In this document: one piece after another, positions 18,190 through 26,980 of the stretch | Layout: the number at the start of each line of letters is the position of its first letter | Position numbering within the stretch: the first letter of the stretch is position 1 | DNA from: Roseicella frigidaeris | Lineage (GTDB): Bacteria > Pseudomonadota > Alphaproteobacteria > Acetobacterales > Acetobacteraceae | Assembly (NCBI RefSeq): GCF_003258945.1 | Contig: NZ_QLIX01000004.1 | Coordinates: 1 to 64,000, forward strand | Length of the DNA: 64,000 bases | Direction: 5' to 3' | Position numbers and translations under genes: made by a program | The notes under the pieces: generated by a model | What the model was told of the DNA's origin: nothing | The model's input: only the letters and a program-made list of their open reading frames with translations | Database searches by the model: none

Positions 18190-19905
18190 ATGGCGATCGA
18201 TCCCGACAGCGTGGCCGGCCTGATCGCGCGGCTGCTGAAGCGGCGCGGCGTGGAGCGCGTCTTCGCGCTCTGTGGCGGCCACATCATGCCGATCTGGATG
18301 CGGCTCGACGCCGAGGGCATCCGCATCGTCGATGTCCGCGACGAGCGGGCGGCGGTGCATATGGCGCAGGCGCATGCCGAGCTGACGGGCCAGCTCGGCG
18401 TCGCCCTCGTCACCGCCGGGCCGGGCGTGACCAATGCCATGACCGGCATCGCCAACGCGCATGTCTCGCGCGCGCCGGTGCTGGTGCTCTCCGGCACCAG
18501 CCCACAGCCGCAGGAGAATCGCGGCGGGCTGCAGGATCTCGACCACACGCAGCTTCTGCGCCCGATCACCCGCTACGCCCGCACCGTGCGCGATCCGGCG
18601 CTGGTGCTGGCCGAGCTGGACGAGGCGATCGCCCGCGCCTTCGGCGAGGCCGGCGAGCCGGGCCCCGCCTATCTCGACGTCCCGACCGACACGCTGCGCG
18701 CCCCGGTGCCGAAGCCGCTGCAGCGCGAGGAGCATCTGCGGCCGAAGCCGCGGCCCCTCACCCTGCCCGATCCGGCGCGCATCGCCGAGGCGGCGGAGCT
18801 GCTCTGGTCGGCGCGGCGCGTGCTGGTGGTCTCCGGCCGCGGCGCCCGCGGGGCGGGGCCGGAGCTGGTGGCGCTGCTCGACCGGCTCGGCGCCGCCTAT
18901 CTCGACACCGGGGAGAGCCGCGGCCTGGTGCCGGATTCGCACCCCTCGGTGGTCGCCGCCATGCGCGGCGCGGTGATGGGCGATGCCGACCTGGTGCTGA
19001 CCGTCGGGCGGCGGCTCGACTTCCAGCTCGCCTATGGCTCGCCGGCCGTCTTCGGCGAGGCGCGCTTCGTCCGCATCGGCGAGGTGCCGGGCGAGCTGCG
19101 CGACAACCGCCGCGGCGAGGTGGAGCTGCTGGCCTCGCCGGCCGCGGCGCTGCGGGCGCTGGTCGAGGCGGCCGGCAACCGCACCCCCGCCCTCGACCGC
19201 GGCTGGGCGGCGAAGCTCCGCGCCGGGCACGAGGCGCGGGCGGAGAAGCTGCGGCACAGCATGGCCACCGCGCCGAATGGCGGCGACGGCCGGCTGCACC
19301 CGAACCGCGTGCTCGCCGCGCTGCAGGAGGCGATGGGGCCGGAGGCGATCGTCGTCACCGATGGCGGCGACTTCCTCAGCTTCGCCCGCGTCGGCCTCTC
19401 GGCGCCGGCCATGCTCGATCCCGGCCCCTTCGGCTGCATCGGCATCGGCGTGCCCTATGGCATCGCCGCCAGCCTCGCCTTCCCCGAGCGGCCGGTGGTC
19501 GTCGCCACCGGCGACGGCGCCTTCGGCTTCAACGCCATCGAGATCGACACCGCGGTGCGGCACAAGGCGCCGGTGCTGATCGTCGTCGCCAACAACGGCG
19601 CCTGGCAGATCGAGGTGCACGACCAGGCGGTCACCCATGGCAAGGTGGTCGGCACCCGGCTGCAATTCAGCGACCACGCCGCCATGGCGCGCGCCTTCGG
19701 CATGCATGCCGAGCGGGTGGAGACGGCCGAGCAGCTCGGCCCCGCCATCGCCCGCGCCATGGCCAACCGCCCGGCGCTGATCGATGCGGTGGTGACGCCC
19801 GAGGCGGTCTCCTCCGACGCCAAGACCGGCCTCGCCTGGGTGCCCGACCTGCAGCCGCTGGCCGCCTGGGACGAGGCGGAGCGGCGCTGGCGCGCGGGCG
19901 GCTAG
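18190..19905 (+). CDS. Thiamine-diphosphate enzyme of the acetolactate synthase/oxalyl-CoA decarboxylase/2-hydroxyacyl-CoA lyase group
   Basis: A 571-residue three-domain ThDP enzyme: Glu52 in VDVRDERAA is the cofactor-activating glutamate, the central domain is the binding-type Rossmann fold, and Gly441-Asp442-Gly443 to Asn468-Asn469 form the GDG-NN metal and diphosphate motif. Acetolactate synthase proper is less likely because there is no small subunit gene. Linkage to an acyl-CoA synthetase points to a CoA-ester lyase or decarboxylase such as 2-hydroxyacyl-CoA lyase or oxalyl-CoA decarboxylase. That assignment is inference; specificity residues were not resolved. Confidence 0.85.
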   Translation: MAIDPDSVAGLIARLLKRRGVERVFALCGGHIMPIWMRLDAEGIRIVDVRDERAAVHMAQAHAELTGQLGVALVTAGPGVTNAMTGIANAHVSRAPVLVLSGTSPQPQENRGGLQDLDHTQLLRPITRYARTVRDPALVLAELDEAIARAFGEAGEPGPAYLDVPTDTLRAPVPKPLQREEHLRPKPRPLTLPDPARIAEAAELLWSARRVLVVSGRGARGAGPELVALLDRLGAAYLDTGESRGLVPDSHPSVVAAMRGAVMGDADLVLTVGRRLDFQLAYGSPAVFGEARFVRIGEVPGELRDNRRGEVELLASPAAALRALVEAAGNRTPALDRGWAAKLRAGHEARAEKLRHSMATAPNGGDGRLHPNRVLAALQEAMGPEAIVVTDGGDFLSFARVGLSAPAMLDPGPFGCIGIGVPYGIAASLAFPERPVVVATGDGAFGFNAIEIDTAVRHKAPVLIVVANNGAWQIEVHDQAVTHGKVVGTRLQFSDHAAMARAFGMHAERVETAEQLGPAIARAMANRPALIDAVVTPEAVSSDAKTGLAWVPDLQPLAAWDEAERRWRAGG

Positions 19906-19959
19906 AGCAGATCCTGTCCGGATGAACTCATCCGGACAGGTGAAGATGCTCTGAAAACA
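19905..19959. repeat. Palindromic repeat, copy 1 (conserved arms, variable inner stem)
   Basis: The outer arms GAGCAGATC and GATGCTCTGAAAAC pair with a small bulge around a perfect 12-bp inner stem, CCTGTCCGGATG-AACT-CATCCGGACAGG (19913-19940). A second copy at 27614-27667 has the same arms but a different, equally perfect stem. It sits between two converging genes and overlaps the stop codon of the ThDP enzyme, so it may also end transcription in both directions. Confidence 0.85.
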
Positions 19960-19973
19960 AAATCCTAGGGCGC

Positions 19974-21413
19974 TTACCCGGGCAGCACCTTGCCCGGGTT
20001 CATCAGGCCTTGCGGGTCGATCGCCGCCTTGATGCGGCGCATCAGGTCGAGTTCGGCGCCGCCGCGCCAGTCCTCCATCATGTCGGTCTTCAGCCGGCCG
20101 ATGCCGTGCTCGGCCGAGAAGCTGCCGCCGAGGTCGCGCACCACGGCGTTCACCGTCTCCATGATGTCGTGGCTGCGGGCGAGGAAGGCGGCGCCGTCCA
20201 TGCCCTCCGGCTGCTCCAGGTTCATGTGGATGTTGCCGTCGCCCATATGGCCGAAGGGCACCGGGCGGATGCCGGGGATCAGCGCCCGGCAGGCCTCGGA
20301 GGCGCGGCGGATCAGCTCCGGCACGCGGCTCACCGGCACCGAGACGTCGTTCTTCACGCTCGCCCCCTCGCGCTTCTGCGCCTCCGGATGCTCCTCGCGG
20401 ATGCGCCAGAGGGCGGCGCGCTGCGCCTCGCTCTCGCCGATCGTCGCATCCAGCACCTCGCCAGCCTCGAGCGCCTCCTCGAGCACCGCTTCCATCAGCG
20501 CCCGCAGCCCGGCCTCGGGCCGGGAGGAGGCGAGGTCCACCAGCACGTAGTGGTCATGCCCCGGCAGCGGCACGCTGCCGCCCTCGATGTGCCGCGCATA
20601 GAAGCCGACGCCGGTGCCCGACATGTACTCGAAGGCGCGCACCGCGCCCTCGTCGCGGTCGCGGAAGCGGCGGAAGAGGGCGAGCGCCGCCGCCTCGTCG
20701 CGCACCGCGCAGAAGCCGAGCTCGGTCTCCCGCGGCCGCGGGAAGAGCCGCAGCACCGCGGCGGTGATGAAGCCGAGCGTGCCCTCGGCGCCGACGAAGA
20801 GGTGCCGCAGCGCATAGCCGGTATTGTCCTTGCGCAGCCGCCGCAGGCCGTCCCAGACCCGCCCGTCCGGCAGCACCACCTCGAGCCCCAGCATCAGCTC
20901 GCGCGCATTGCCGTAGCGCACCGTGGTGTTGCCGCCGGCATTGGTCGAGAGCACGCCGCCCACCGTCGCCGTGCCCTCGGCGCCGAGCGAGAGCGGGAAG
21001 AGGCAACCCGCCTCGGCCGCCACCTCCTGCGCCGCCTTCAGCACCAGCCCCGCCTCGACGGTCATCGTCATGTCCAGCGGGTCGATGTCGCGCACGCGGT
21101 TCAGCCGCGCCAGCGAGACGACGAGCTGCCGGCCGCTCTCGTCCGGCGTCGCGCCGCCGACCATGGAGGTGTTGCCGCCCTGCGGCACCAGCGGCAGGCC
21201 GGCCGCGGCGCAGAGCCGCACCGCCTCGGCCAGTTCCTCGACCGTGCCAGGCCGCAGCAGGCAGGGCGTGCGGCCCTGGTAGAGGTTGCGCCAATCCGCG
21301 AGATAGGGCGCGAGATCCCCTGCCCCGGTCAGCAACCCGCGCGGCCCGAGAAGGCTCGCAAGACGGTCGAGGAGGCCGGGCGGCAGGGGCGGCGGGGGTT
21401 GATCGTCGGGCAT
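19974..21413 (-). CDS. FAD-binding oxidoreductase, D-2-hydroxyacid dehydrogenase type
   Basis: A 479-residue member of the D-lactate/D-2-hydroxyglutarate/glycolate oxidase family: FAD-binding PQGGNTSMVGGATPD near residues 76-90, NAGGNTTVRYGNARE near 152, a C-terminal cap with PFGHMGDGNIHMN (metal-binding His motif) and SAEHGIGRLK. It oxidises a D-2-hydroxy acid to the 2-oxo acid, passing electrons to an acceptor such as ETF. The ATG at 21413 follows AGGAG. It converges on the ThDP enzyme gene, which may process related 2-hydroxyacyl substrates. Confidence 0.88.
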   Translation of the reverse strand: MPDDQPPPPLPPGLLDRLASLLGPRGLLTGAGDLAPYLADWRNLYQGRTPCLLRPGTVEELAEAVRLCAAAGLPLVPQGGNTSMVGGATPDESGRQLVVSLARLNRVRDIDPLDMTMTVEAGLVLKAAQEVAAEAGCLFPLSLGAEGTATVGGVLSTNAGGNTTVRYGNARELMLGLEVVLPDGRVWDGLRRLRKDNTGYALRHLFVGAEGTLGFITAAVLRLFPRPRETELGFCAVRDEAAALALFRRFRDRDEGAVRAFEYMSGTGVGFYARHIEGGSVPLPGHDHYVLVDLASSRPEAGLRALMEAVLEEALEAGEVLDATIGESEAQRAALWRIREEHPEAQKREGASVKNDVSVPVSRVPELIRRASEACRALIPGIRPVPFGHMGDGNIHMNLEQPEGMDGAAFLARSHDIMETVNAVVRDLGGSFSAEHGIGRLKTDMMEDWRGGAELDLMRRIKAAIDPQGLMNPGKVLPG

Positions 21414-21550
21414 GGCGCGACTCCTGGGCCGGAAGGCGGCCAGGGTCAATTCTCACCCCTGCGATGCACCGGGGCCGTGCCAGCCCGGCGCGGGGCCGCC
21501 GCGGCGGGGCCGGGGTGGCACGGCCCCGGCGTTCGGGGCATAAGGCCGCG

Positions 21551-21925
21551 ATGAGGCGTCGTGCACCCCGGTGTTCGGTTGTGCTCGCCCTGCTGCTCTC
21601 GCTGCAGTGGGCGACGGCCTTCGCGCATTGCCTCGCCGGCCTGTCGCTGCCGGCGGCCGCCGGCCACACGGTCGAGATCTGCTCGGCCGATGGCCTCCGC
21701 ACGCTGCTGGTCGGCGAGGACGGGCAGCCCGCCGCGCCGACGTCCCATGCCCACGACAGCTGCCCGCTCTGCCCTGGCAGCGCCGCGCCCGCGCCCGCGG
21801 CCCCTGCCGTCGCCGCGCAGCCGGTGCGCTACCGGCTGCCGCCCGCGGCGCCGCGCCTCGCCGGCCTGCCGCCCGCCGGGCCGCGCGCCCCGCCGCAACA
21901 GCCCCGCGCCCCACCCCTCGCCTGA
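21551..21925 (+). CDS. DUF2946-like secreted small protein
   Basis: A 124-residue protein with a signal peptide (CSVVLALLLSLQWATAFAHC), a conserved Cys in EICSADG, and a Cys-x2-Cys pair in DSCPLCPGS, followed by an Ala/Pro-rich tail. This pattern fits DUF2946 proteins, which are often encoded beside TonB receptors and metal-related genes. Here the TonB receptor gene begins 56 bases downstream. Metal binding by the cysteines and histidines is plausible but inferred. Confidence 0.65.
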   Translation: MRRRAPRCSVVLALLLSLQWATAFAHCLAGLSLPAAAGHTVEICSADGLRTLLVGEDGQPAAPTSHAHDSCPLCPGSAAPAPAAPAVAAQPVRYRLPPAAPRLAGLPPAGPRAPPQQPRAPPLA

Positions 21926-21981
21926 CAGCCGACCCGCCGCGCCACGCCGCGCGGTGCCCTTGCCTGTCAGGAGATCGTGCC

Positions 21982-24078
21982 ATGCCGTCCTTCCCGCGCC
22001 TCGCCGGCGCGTTGCTCGCCAGTGCCCTGCCGGGCCTTGCCCTGGCCCAGACCGCCCCCGCCACGCCGCCGCCGGAGGCCGGGAGCGGCTCCGTCCTCGC
22101 CCTGCCGGAAACCGAGGTGATCGGCCGGGCGCCCGGCTCCCTCACCGTCCCCTCGGTCGCCGAGCAGCGCGCCCGGGTGGAGCAGGCGCCGGCCGCGGTC
22201 CGTTTCATCGATTCGGAGCAGTTCGAGAACCGTCGGGCCTTCAACCTGCGGGACATGTTGCAGGAGACGCCCGGCCTCTTCGTGCAGGAACGCTACGGGC
22301 AGGAGCTGCGGCTCTCCATCCGCGGCTCGGGCATCACCCGCGGCTTCCACCTGCGCGGCGTCGAGGTGCTGCAGGACGGCATCCCGGTGAACCTCGCCGA
22401 CGGGTCCGGGGATTTCTACCAGATCGACCCGCTCGCGGTGCGCAGCGTCGCGGTCTATCCGGGCGGCAACGGGCTGGCCTTCGGCGCCTCGACGCTCGGC
22501 GGCGCCATCAATTTCACCACGGCGACGGCCCATACCGCCGAGGCGCCGACGATCCTGCGCGCCGAGGGCGGCACCTTCGGCACCTGGCGCCTCTCCGGCC
22601 AGGCCTCGCAGGTCTTCGGCAATGCCGATGCCCTGGCCAATTACTCGCATTTCTCGACGGATGGCTGGCGGCAGCACAGCCGCGGCCAGTACGACCAGTT
22701 CAACGGCAATGTCGGCTACCGCCTCTCGGACCGGGTCGAGACGCGCTTCTACGCCGGCGTCTACATCACCCGGCAGCAATTGCCCGGCTCGCTCACCCTC
22801 TCCCAGGCGCTGAACACCCCGACCATGGCCGGCGCGGCGCAGATCGCCCAGAACCAGGCGCGCAATGTCTGGGCCGAGCGCTTCGCCAACCGCACCTCGG
22901 TGCGGCTCGATGCCGGGCAGGTCGACATCGATTCCTGGATCATCCACAAATCGCTCTACCACCCGATCTTCCAGGTGATCGACCAGGATGGGCTGAGCTG
23001 GGGCATCGCGCCGCGCTGGTCCCAGGCCTTCACCATCGGCGGGCTGCGCGACGAGCTCATCCTCGGCGGCCGCTACTTCGCCGGCACCAACGATGCGCTG
23101 CAATACGTCAACACCCGCGGCTCGCGCGGTGCGCTCACCGCGAACGGCCAGCAAGCCGCCCGGAATTACGAGCTCTTCCTCGAGAACCGGCTCTGGGTGA
23201 CGCCCTCCCTCGCCCTGGTCGCGGGCGCCAAGGCGCTGCGCAACGACCGGGACTACGAGAACCGGCTGACCGGCCAGCGCTACAGCAGCACCTATGACGG
23301 CTTCAACCCGAAGCTCGGCCTGCTCTGGCAGCCGCGCACGGAGTTGCAATTCTTCACCAACATCACCCGCAGCCAGGACGTGCCGGACTTCTCCGACCAG
23401 TTGCAGACCGTCGGCAACCGCCCCGTCTGGGTGCCGCTCGAGGCCCAGCGCGCCTGGACGGTCGAGCTCGGCACCCGCGGCCGCTTCGCCCGCGGCGGCT
23501 GGGACCTGGCGCTGTTCCGCAGCAACCTCCGGGGCCAGATGCTGCAATACACGCTGGACCCCTCCATCCCGGCCGGCACCTTCAATGCCGGCAACACCGT
23601 CAACCAGGGCGTCGAGCTCGCCGCGCGCTACGACCTGGCGCAGGACATGCTGGCGGCCGGCGACCGGCTGACCCTCGGCCAGGTCTGGACCTTCAACGAC
23701 TTCCGCTTCAGGAACGACCGGCAATACGGCGACAACCGCATCGCCGGCCTGCCGCCGCATGTGCTGCGCACCACCCTCGCCTATGCCCAGCCGGACCGCT
23801 TCTTCCTCCGCCCGGCGCTCGACTGGGTGCCGCAGGGGGCCTGGGCGGACTACGCCAACACGCTGCGGGCCAACAGCTACATCAAGCTCGGCCTGGAGGC
23901 GGGGGTGACGCTGGCCCCGGGGATCACGCTCTTCCTCGATGCCCGCAACCTGACCAACAAGCGCTACGTCTCCGACCTCTCGACCATCACCGATGCCCGG
24001 GCCCCAGGGGTGAGCACGGCGGTGTTCTACCCCGGCGAGGGGCGCAGCCTCTATGTCGGGACCCGCTTCGCCTTCTGA
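21982..24078 (+). CDS. TonB-dependent outer-membrane receptor
   Basis: A 698-residue receptor: signal peptide (LLASALPGLALAQ), TonB-box-like LPETEVIG, a plug domain with NLRDMLQETPGLFVQERYG and RLSIRGSG, then a 22-strand-type barrel ending in LYVGTRFAF, with the terminal aromatic needed for barrel assembly. The RGSGIT and GGAINF segments resemble siderophore and FecA-like receptors; the ligand cannot be named. The ATG at 21982 follows CAGGAGATCG. It likely shares a transcript with the DUF2946 gene upstream. Confidence 0.9.
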   Translation: MPSFPRLAGALLASALPGLALAQTAPATPPPEAGSGSVLALPETEVIGRAPGSLTVPSVAEQRARVEQAPAAVRFIDSEQFENRRAFNLRDMLQETPGLFVQERYGQELRLSIRGSGITRGFHLRGVEVLQDGIPVNLADGSGDFYQIDPLAVRSVAVYPGGNGLAFGASTLGGAINFTTATAHTAEAPTILRAEGGTFGTWRLSGQASQVFGNADALANYSHFSTDGWRQHSRGQYDQFNGNVGYRLSDRVETRFYAGVYITRQQLPGSLTLSQALNTPTMAGAAQIAQNQARNVWAERFANRTSVRLDAGQVDIDSWIIHKSLYHPIFQVIDQDGLSWGIAPRWSQAFTIGGLRDELILGGRYFAGTNDALQYVNTRGSRGALTANGQQAARNYELFLENRLWVTPSLALVAGAKALRNDRDYENRLTGQRYSSTYDGFNPKLGLLWQPRTELQFFTNITRSQDVPDFSDQLQTVGNRPVWVPLEAQRAWTVELGTRGRFARGGWDLALFRSNLRGQMLQYTLDPSIPAGTFNAGNTVNQGVELAARYDLAQDMLAAGDRLTLGQVWTFNDFRFRNDRQYGDNRIAGLPPHVLRTTLAYAQPDRFFLRPALDWVPQGAWADYANTLRANSYIKLGLEAGVTLAPGITLFLDARNLTNKRYVSDLSTITDARAPGVSTAVFYPGEGRSLYVGTRFAF

Positions 24079-24391
24079 GACCGGGCGCAACCCTCCGGTT
24101 TGCCGGGGCCTTCGCGGCATGAGCCGCGGCGCCCATCCGGGCGCTCGGCCCTGCGGGCCGCAGGCCAGCACGTCGTGCGCCGGGGCTGAGGGCGGGCCGG
24201 CATGACGGTTGCGCGGGCGGGGCGCCCGGCCGCTTGTCGCCGCCGTTGCGGTTGGTTACAGCGGATGGTTCCGGGCCCGCCTGCCCTCCGCCGTCGCCCG
24301 CCGCCGGCCGGGGCGAGGTCCCGCTGCCGCACGAGAGACAGCCCCGCCCGGCCGCCCGAAGTGCCGTCAAGGCGGCGGTCCGGGAGGATGC
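24079..24391. other. 313-base gap carrying a dispersed repeat
   Basis: No convincing gene was seen. The left part holds the 90-bp repeat annotated separately. The rest is GC-rich sequence leading to the CitM-type gene; a promoter for that gene is expected here but no clear motif is visible. Confidence 0.6.
24091..24180 (-). repeat. 90-bp dispersed repeat, copy A
   Basis: Its reverse complement aligns without gaps to 35340-35429, with 77 of 90 positions identical by my hand alignment. Both copies start gcgcacgacg and contain the inverted repeats ctgcggcccgcag and gccgcggct-atgccgcg. It lies just past the TonB receptor stop codon. Confidence 0.85.
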
Positions 24392-25705
24392 ATGCTGACG
24401 CTGCTGGCCTATTCCATGGTGCTGGTCTTCATGGTGCTGATCATGACGGACCGGCTCTCGGCGCTGCTGGCGCTGATCCTCGTCCCCGTCGCCTTCGCCC
24501 TGCTCGCGGGCTTCGGCGGCAGCCTCGGCAAGATGGTGCTGGACGGCATCCGCAACCTGGCGCCGACCGGCGTGCTGCTGCTCTTCGCCATCCTCTATTT
24601 CGGCATCATGATCGATGCCGGGCTGTTCGACCCGGTGGCGCGGACCGTGTTGCGCCTGGTCGGCGGCGATCCGGTGAAGATCGTCATGGGCACCGTGGTG
24701 CTCGCCTCCGTCGTCTCGCTCGATGGCGACAGCTCGACCAGCTACATCATCACCACCACCGCCATGCTGCCGCTCTACCGGCGCCTCGGCATGCGGCCGC
24801 TGACGGCCGCCTGCGTCATCATGCTGGCGGCGGGCAACATGAACCTCACCCCCTGGGGCGGCCCGACGGCGCGGGCGGCGAGCGCGCTGCATGTCGATGC
24901 CAACACGCTCTTCGTGCCGCTGATCCCGACCATGGTCGCCTGCTTCTGCTTCGCCCTCTTCGTCGCCTGGGTGCTCGGGCGGCGGGAGCGGGCGCGGATC
25001 GGCGTCGCCAACCTGCCGGGGCTGGACGAGGTGCCGGCGCCGACCGGCGGCACGGTGGACACGGTCGAGCCGCTGCCGCCGGAGCGGCGGCCGCACCTGC
25101 TCTGGGTGAACCTCGCCCTCACCGTGGTGCTGATGGCCTGCCTGCTGCTCGGCGTGCTGCCGCTGCCGCTGCTCTTCATGATCGGCTTCGCGCTCGCCAC
25201 CGCGATCAACTACCCCGATCTCGCCGAGCAGAAGCGGCGCATCGCCGCGCATGCGCCGAACGTGCTGGCGGTGGTCTCGCTGATCTTCGCCGCCGGCGTC
25301 TTCACCGGCATCCTCTCCGGCACCGGGATGGTGGAGGCGATGGCGCGCAGCGTCACCGCCGTCATTCCCGACAGCGCCGGCCGCTTCATTCCGCTGATCA
25401 CGGCGCTGGTGAGCATCCCCTTCACCTTCCTCATCTCCAACGACGCCTTCTATTTCGGCATCCTGCCCATCCTGGCCGAGGCCGGCAGCAAATTCGGCCA
25501 TGCCGCCGAGGCGATCGGCCGTGCCTCGCTGGTCGGGCAGCAGGTGCACCTGCTGAGCCCGCTGGTCGCCTCGACCTATCTGCTGGTCGGGCTCTGCGAG
25601 GTGGATTTCGGCGCGCATCAGCGCTTCACCCTGCCCTGGGCGCTCTGCGCGGCGCTGGTGATGCTGCTCGCGGGCGGGCTGGTCGGCGCCTTCCCGCTGT
25701 TCTGA
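24392..25705 (+). CDS. CitM-type (CitMHS) carboxylate-metal/proton transporter
   Basis: A 437-residue membrane protein with about twelve hydrophobic segments. LASVVSLDGDSSTSYIITTTAMLP and MLAAGNMNLTPWGGPTARAA are the characteristic loops of the citrate-Mg2+/H+ symporter family, and a charged cytoplasmic loop with PAPTGG separates the halves. It probably takes up citrate or a similar carboxylate complexed to a divalent cation. The ATG at 24392 follows GGGAGGATG. The stop codon is inside a 26-bp palindrome. Confidence 0.8.
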   Translation: MLTLLAYSMVLVFMVLIMTDRLSALLALILVPVAFALLAGFGGSLGKMVLDGIRNLAPTGVLLLFAILYFGIMIDAGLFDPVARTVLRLVGGDPVKIVMGTVVLASVVSLDGDSSTSYIITTTAMLPLYRRLGMRPLTAACVIMLAAGNMNLTPWGGPTARAASALHVDANTLFVPLIPTMVACFCFALFVAWVLGRRERARIGVANLPGLDEVPAPTGGTVDTVEPLPPERRPHLLWVNLALTVVLMACLLLGVLPLPLLFMIGFALATAINYPDLAEQKRRIAAHAPNVLAVVSLIFAAGVFTGILSGTGMVEAMARSVTAVIPDSAGRFIPLITALVSIPFTFLISNDAFYFGILPILAEAGSKFGHAAEAIGRASLVGQQVHLLSPLVASTYLLVGLCEVDFGAHQRFTLPWALCAALVMLLAGGLVGAFPLF

Positions 25706-25727
25706 TACGAACGGCCGTTCGTATCAG
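25702..25727. terminator. 26-bp perfect palindrome between convergent genes
   Basis: CTGATACGAACGG followed directly by its complement CCGTTCGTATCAG is self-complementary over all 26 bases with no spacer. It includes the TGA of the CitM-type gene and lies seven bases before the stop of the converging chromate transporter gene. A bidirectional terminator is the simplest reading; a dimeric protein site is the alternative. Confidence 0.6.
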
Positions 25728-25734
25728 CCGACGC

Positions 25735-26259
25735 TCAGCCGAGCAGGAGCAGCCCGAGCACCCCGCCGCCCGCCAGCACCCAGAGCGGGCTCCAGCTCGT
25801 CCGCCAGACGAAGAGGGTGGAGATGGCGACGATGACGAGCGGCAGCGGGCCGAACTGGCTGGAGGCCTCGGCCATCACCAGCCCCGCCGCCAGCAGCAGC
25901 CCGACCGCGATGGGCACCAGGCCCGCCTGGGCCGGCTTCAGCCAGGCGGCGCCGCGCAGCCGGTGCAGCAGCCCGGCCATGCCCCAGGCGAGGATCGCCG
26001 AGGGCAGCAGCATGCCGATGGTCGCCATCGCCATGCCGCCCCAGGCGCCGACGCGCCAGCCCATGACGCTGGCCACCAGGATGTTCGGCCCCGGCGCCGC
26101 CTGGGCCAGCGCGTAGAGCTGGGAGAAGGTGGCGTCGTCCATCCAGCCGCGCAGCTCGACGAGCTGGCGGTGCATCTCCGGCAGCACCGCATTGGCGCCA
26201 CCCACGGCGACGAGGGAGAGGATGGAGAAGGTGACCAGGATCTGCAGCAGCAGGGCCAT
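25735..26259 (-). CDS. chrA: Chromate transporter, C-terminal half-type subunit
   Basis: A 174-residue membrane protein with the second CHR domain signature: SLVAVGGANAVLPEMHRQLVE, then FSQLYALAQAAPGPNILVASVMGW. It is half the size of full ChrA. The start overlaps the stop of the other half-size subunit as ATGA, so the two halves are translated together and probably assemble as a heterodimer exporting chromate or a related oxyanion. Confidence 0.85.
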   Translation of the reverse strand: MALLLQILVTFSILSLVAVGGANAVLPEMHRQLVELRGWMDDATFSQLYALAQAAPGPNILVASVMGWRVGAWGGMAMATIGMLLPSAILAWGMAGLLHRLRGAAWLKPAQAGLVPIAVGLLLAAGLVMAEASSQFGPLPLVIVAISTLFVWRTSWSPLWVLAGGGVLGLLLLG

Positions 26260-26927
26260 CAGGAGGTCGCCCGGCGCAGGATCAGCCCGGCCCGCCAGAG
26301 CGAGGCGGCAATGGAGAGCGGCGCCAGCGCCAGCACGATCAGCGGCAGGGAGAGGCGCAGCCAGGCGGCGCAGAAGGCGGCGACCAGCAGCAGCGCCACC
26401 GCCTCGGGCGCCAGCTTCAGCTTGCCGACCATCTTGCAGGCGGTGCCGATCACCATGCCGGCCGCGGCGGCGGCGATGCCGGCCATCACCGGCTTCACCT
26501 CCGGCAGCCGGCCATAGCGGTCGTAGAGCAGGCAGAGCGCGATCAGGATGACGAGGGGGGCGCTGTAGATGCCTCCCGTCGCCAGCACCGCGCCAGCAAG
26601 GCCATGGAAGCGCCGGCCGATCATCACCGCGGCATTGCCGACATTCGGCCCGGGCAGCACCTGGCCGAGGCCGAGCACCTCGGCATAGTCGCGCTCGGTC
26701 AGCCAGCGCCGCTCCTCGACGATCACGCGCCGCGCCCAGGCGGCGACGCCGCCGAAGCCGAACAGGCCGATCTTGACGTAGCCGAGGAAGAGCTCGAGCC
26801 GGCTGGGGGTCACGGTCGCGGGCGGGCTGGGATCGGGCGCAGCGGGCAAGCTTGTCTCTCCGGTCACGCCGGGGCCCGGGCTGCGACGCGCATCGGCGGG
26901 GTCGGTGGGCCGGAACGGCGGCGCCAT
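26259..26927 (-). CDS. chrA: Chromate transporter, N-terminal half-type subunit
   Basis: A 222-residue protein. After about 45 polar N-terminal residues comes the CHR domain: LFLGYVKIGLFGFGGVAAWARR and EVLGLGQVLPGPNVGNAAVMIG, the counterpart of the FGGP and GPxP motifs of ChrA. About six membrane segments follow. The ATG at 26927 is the likely start; the frame is open upstream but without family similarity. Paired short CHR proteins are known to work together. Chromate efflux is the family role; the actual substrate here is untested. Confidence 0.82.
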   Translation of the reverse strand: MAPPFRPTDPADARRSPGPGVTGETSLPAAPDPSPPATVTPSRLELFLGYVKIGLFGFGGVAAWARRVIVEERRWLTERDYAEVLGLGQVLPGPNVGNAAVMIGRRFHGLAGAVLATGGIYSAPLVILIALCLLYDRYGRLPEVKPVMAGIAAAAAGMVIGTACKMVGKLKLAPEAVALLLVAAFCAAWLRLSLPLIVLALAPLSIAASLWRAGLILRRATS

Positions 26928-26980
26928 GCTCGCCGGAAAGCGCCGGGGCGTCCACCGACCCCGGCGCTTCAGGCCTGGGC

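Noticed and set aside
18190-19905. ThDP enzyme considered as biosynthetic acetolactate synthase (ilvB)
   Set aside because: No regulatory small subunit or ilvC lies nearby, and the linked acyl-CoA synthetase points to CoA-ester chemistry.
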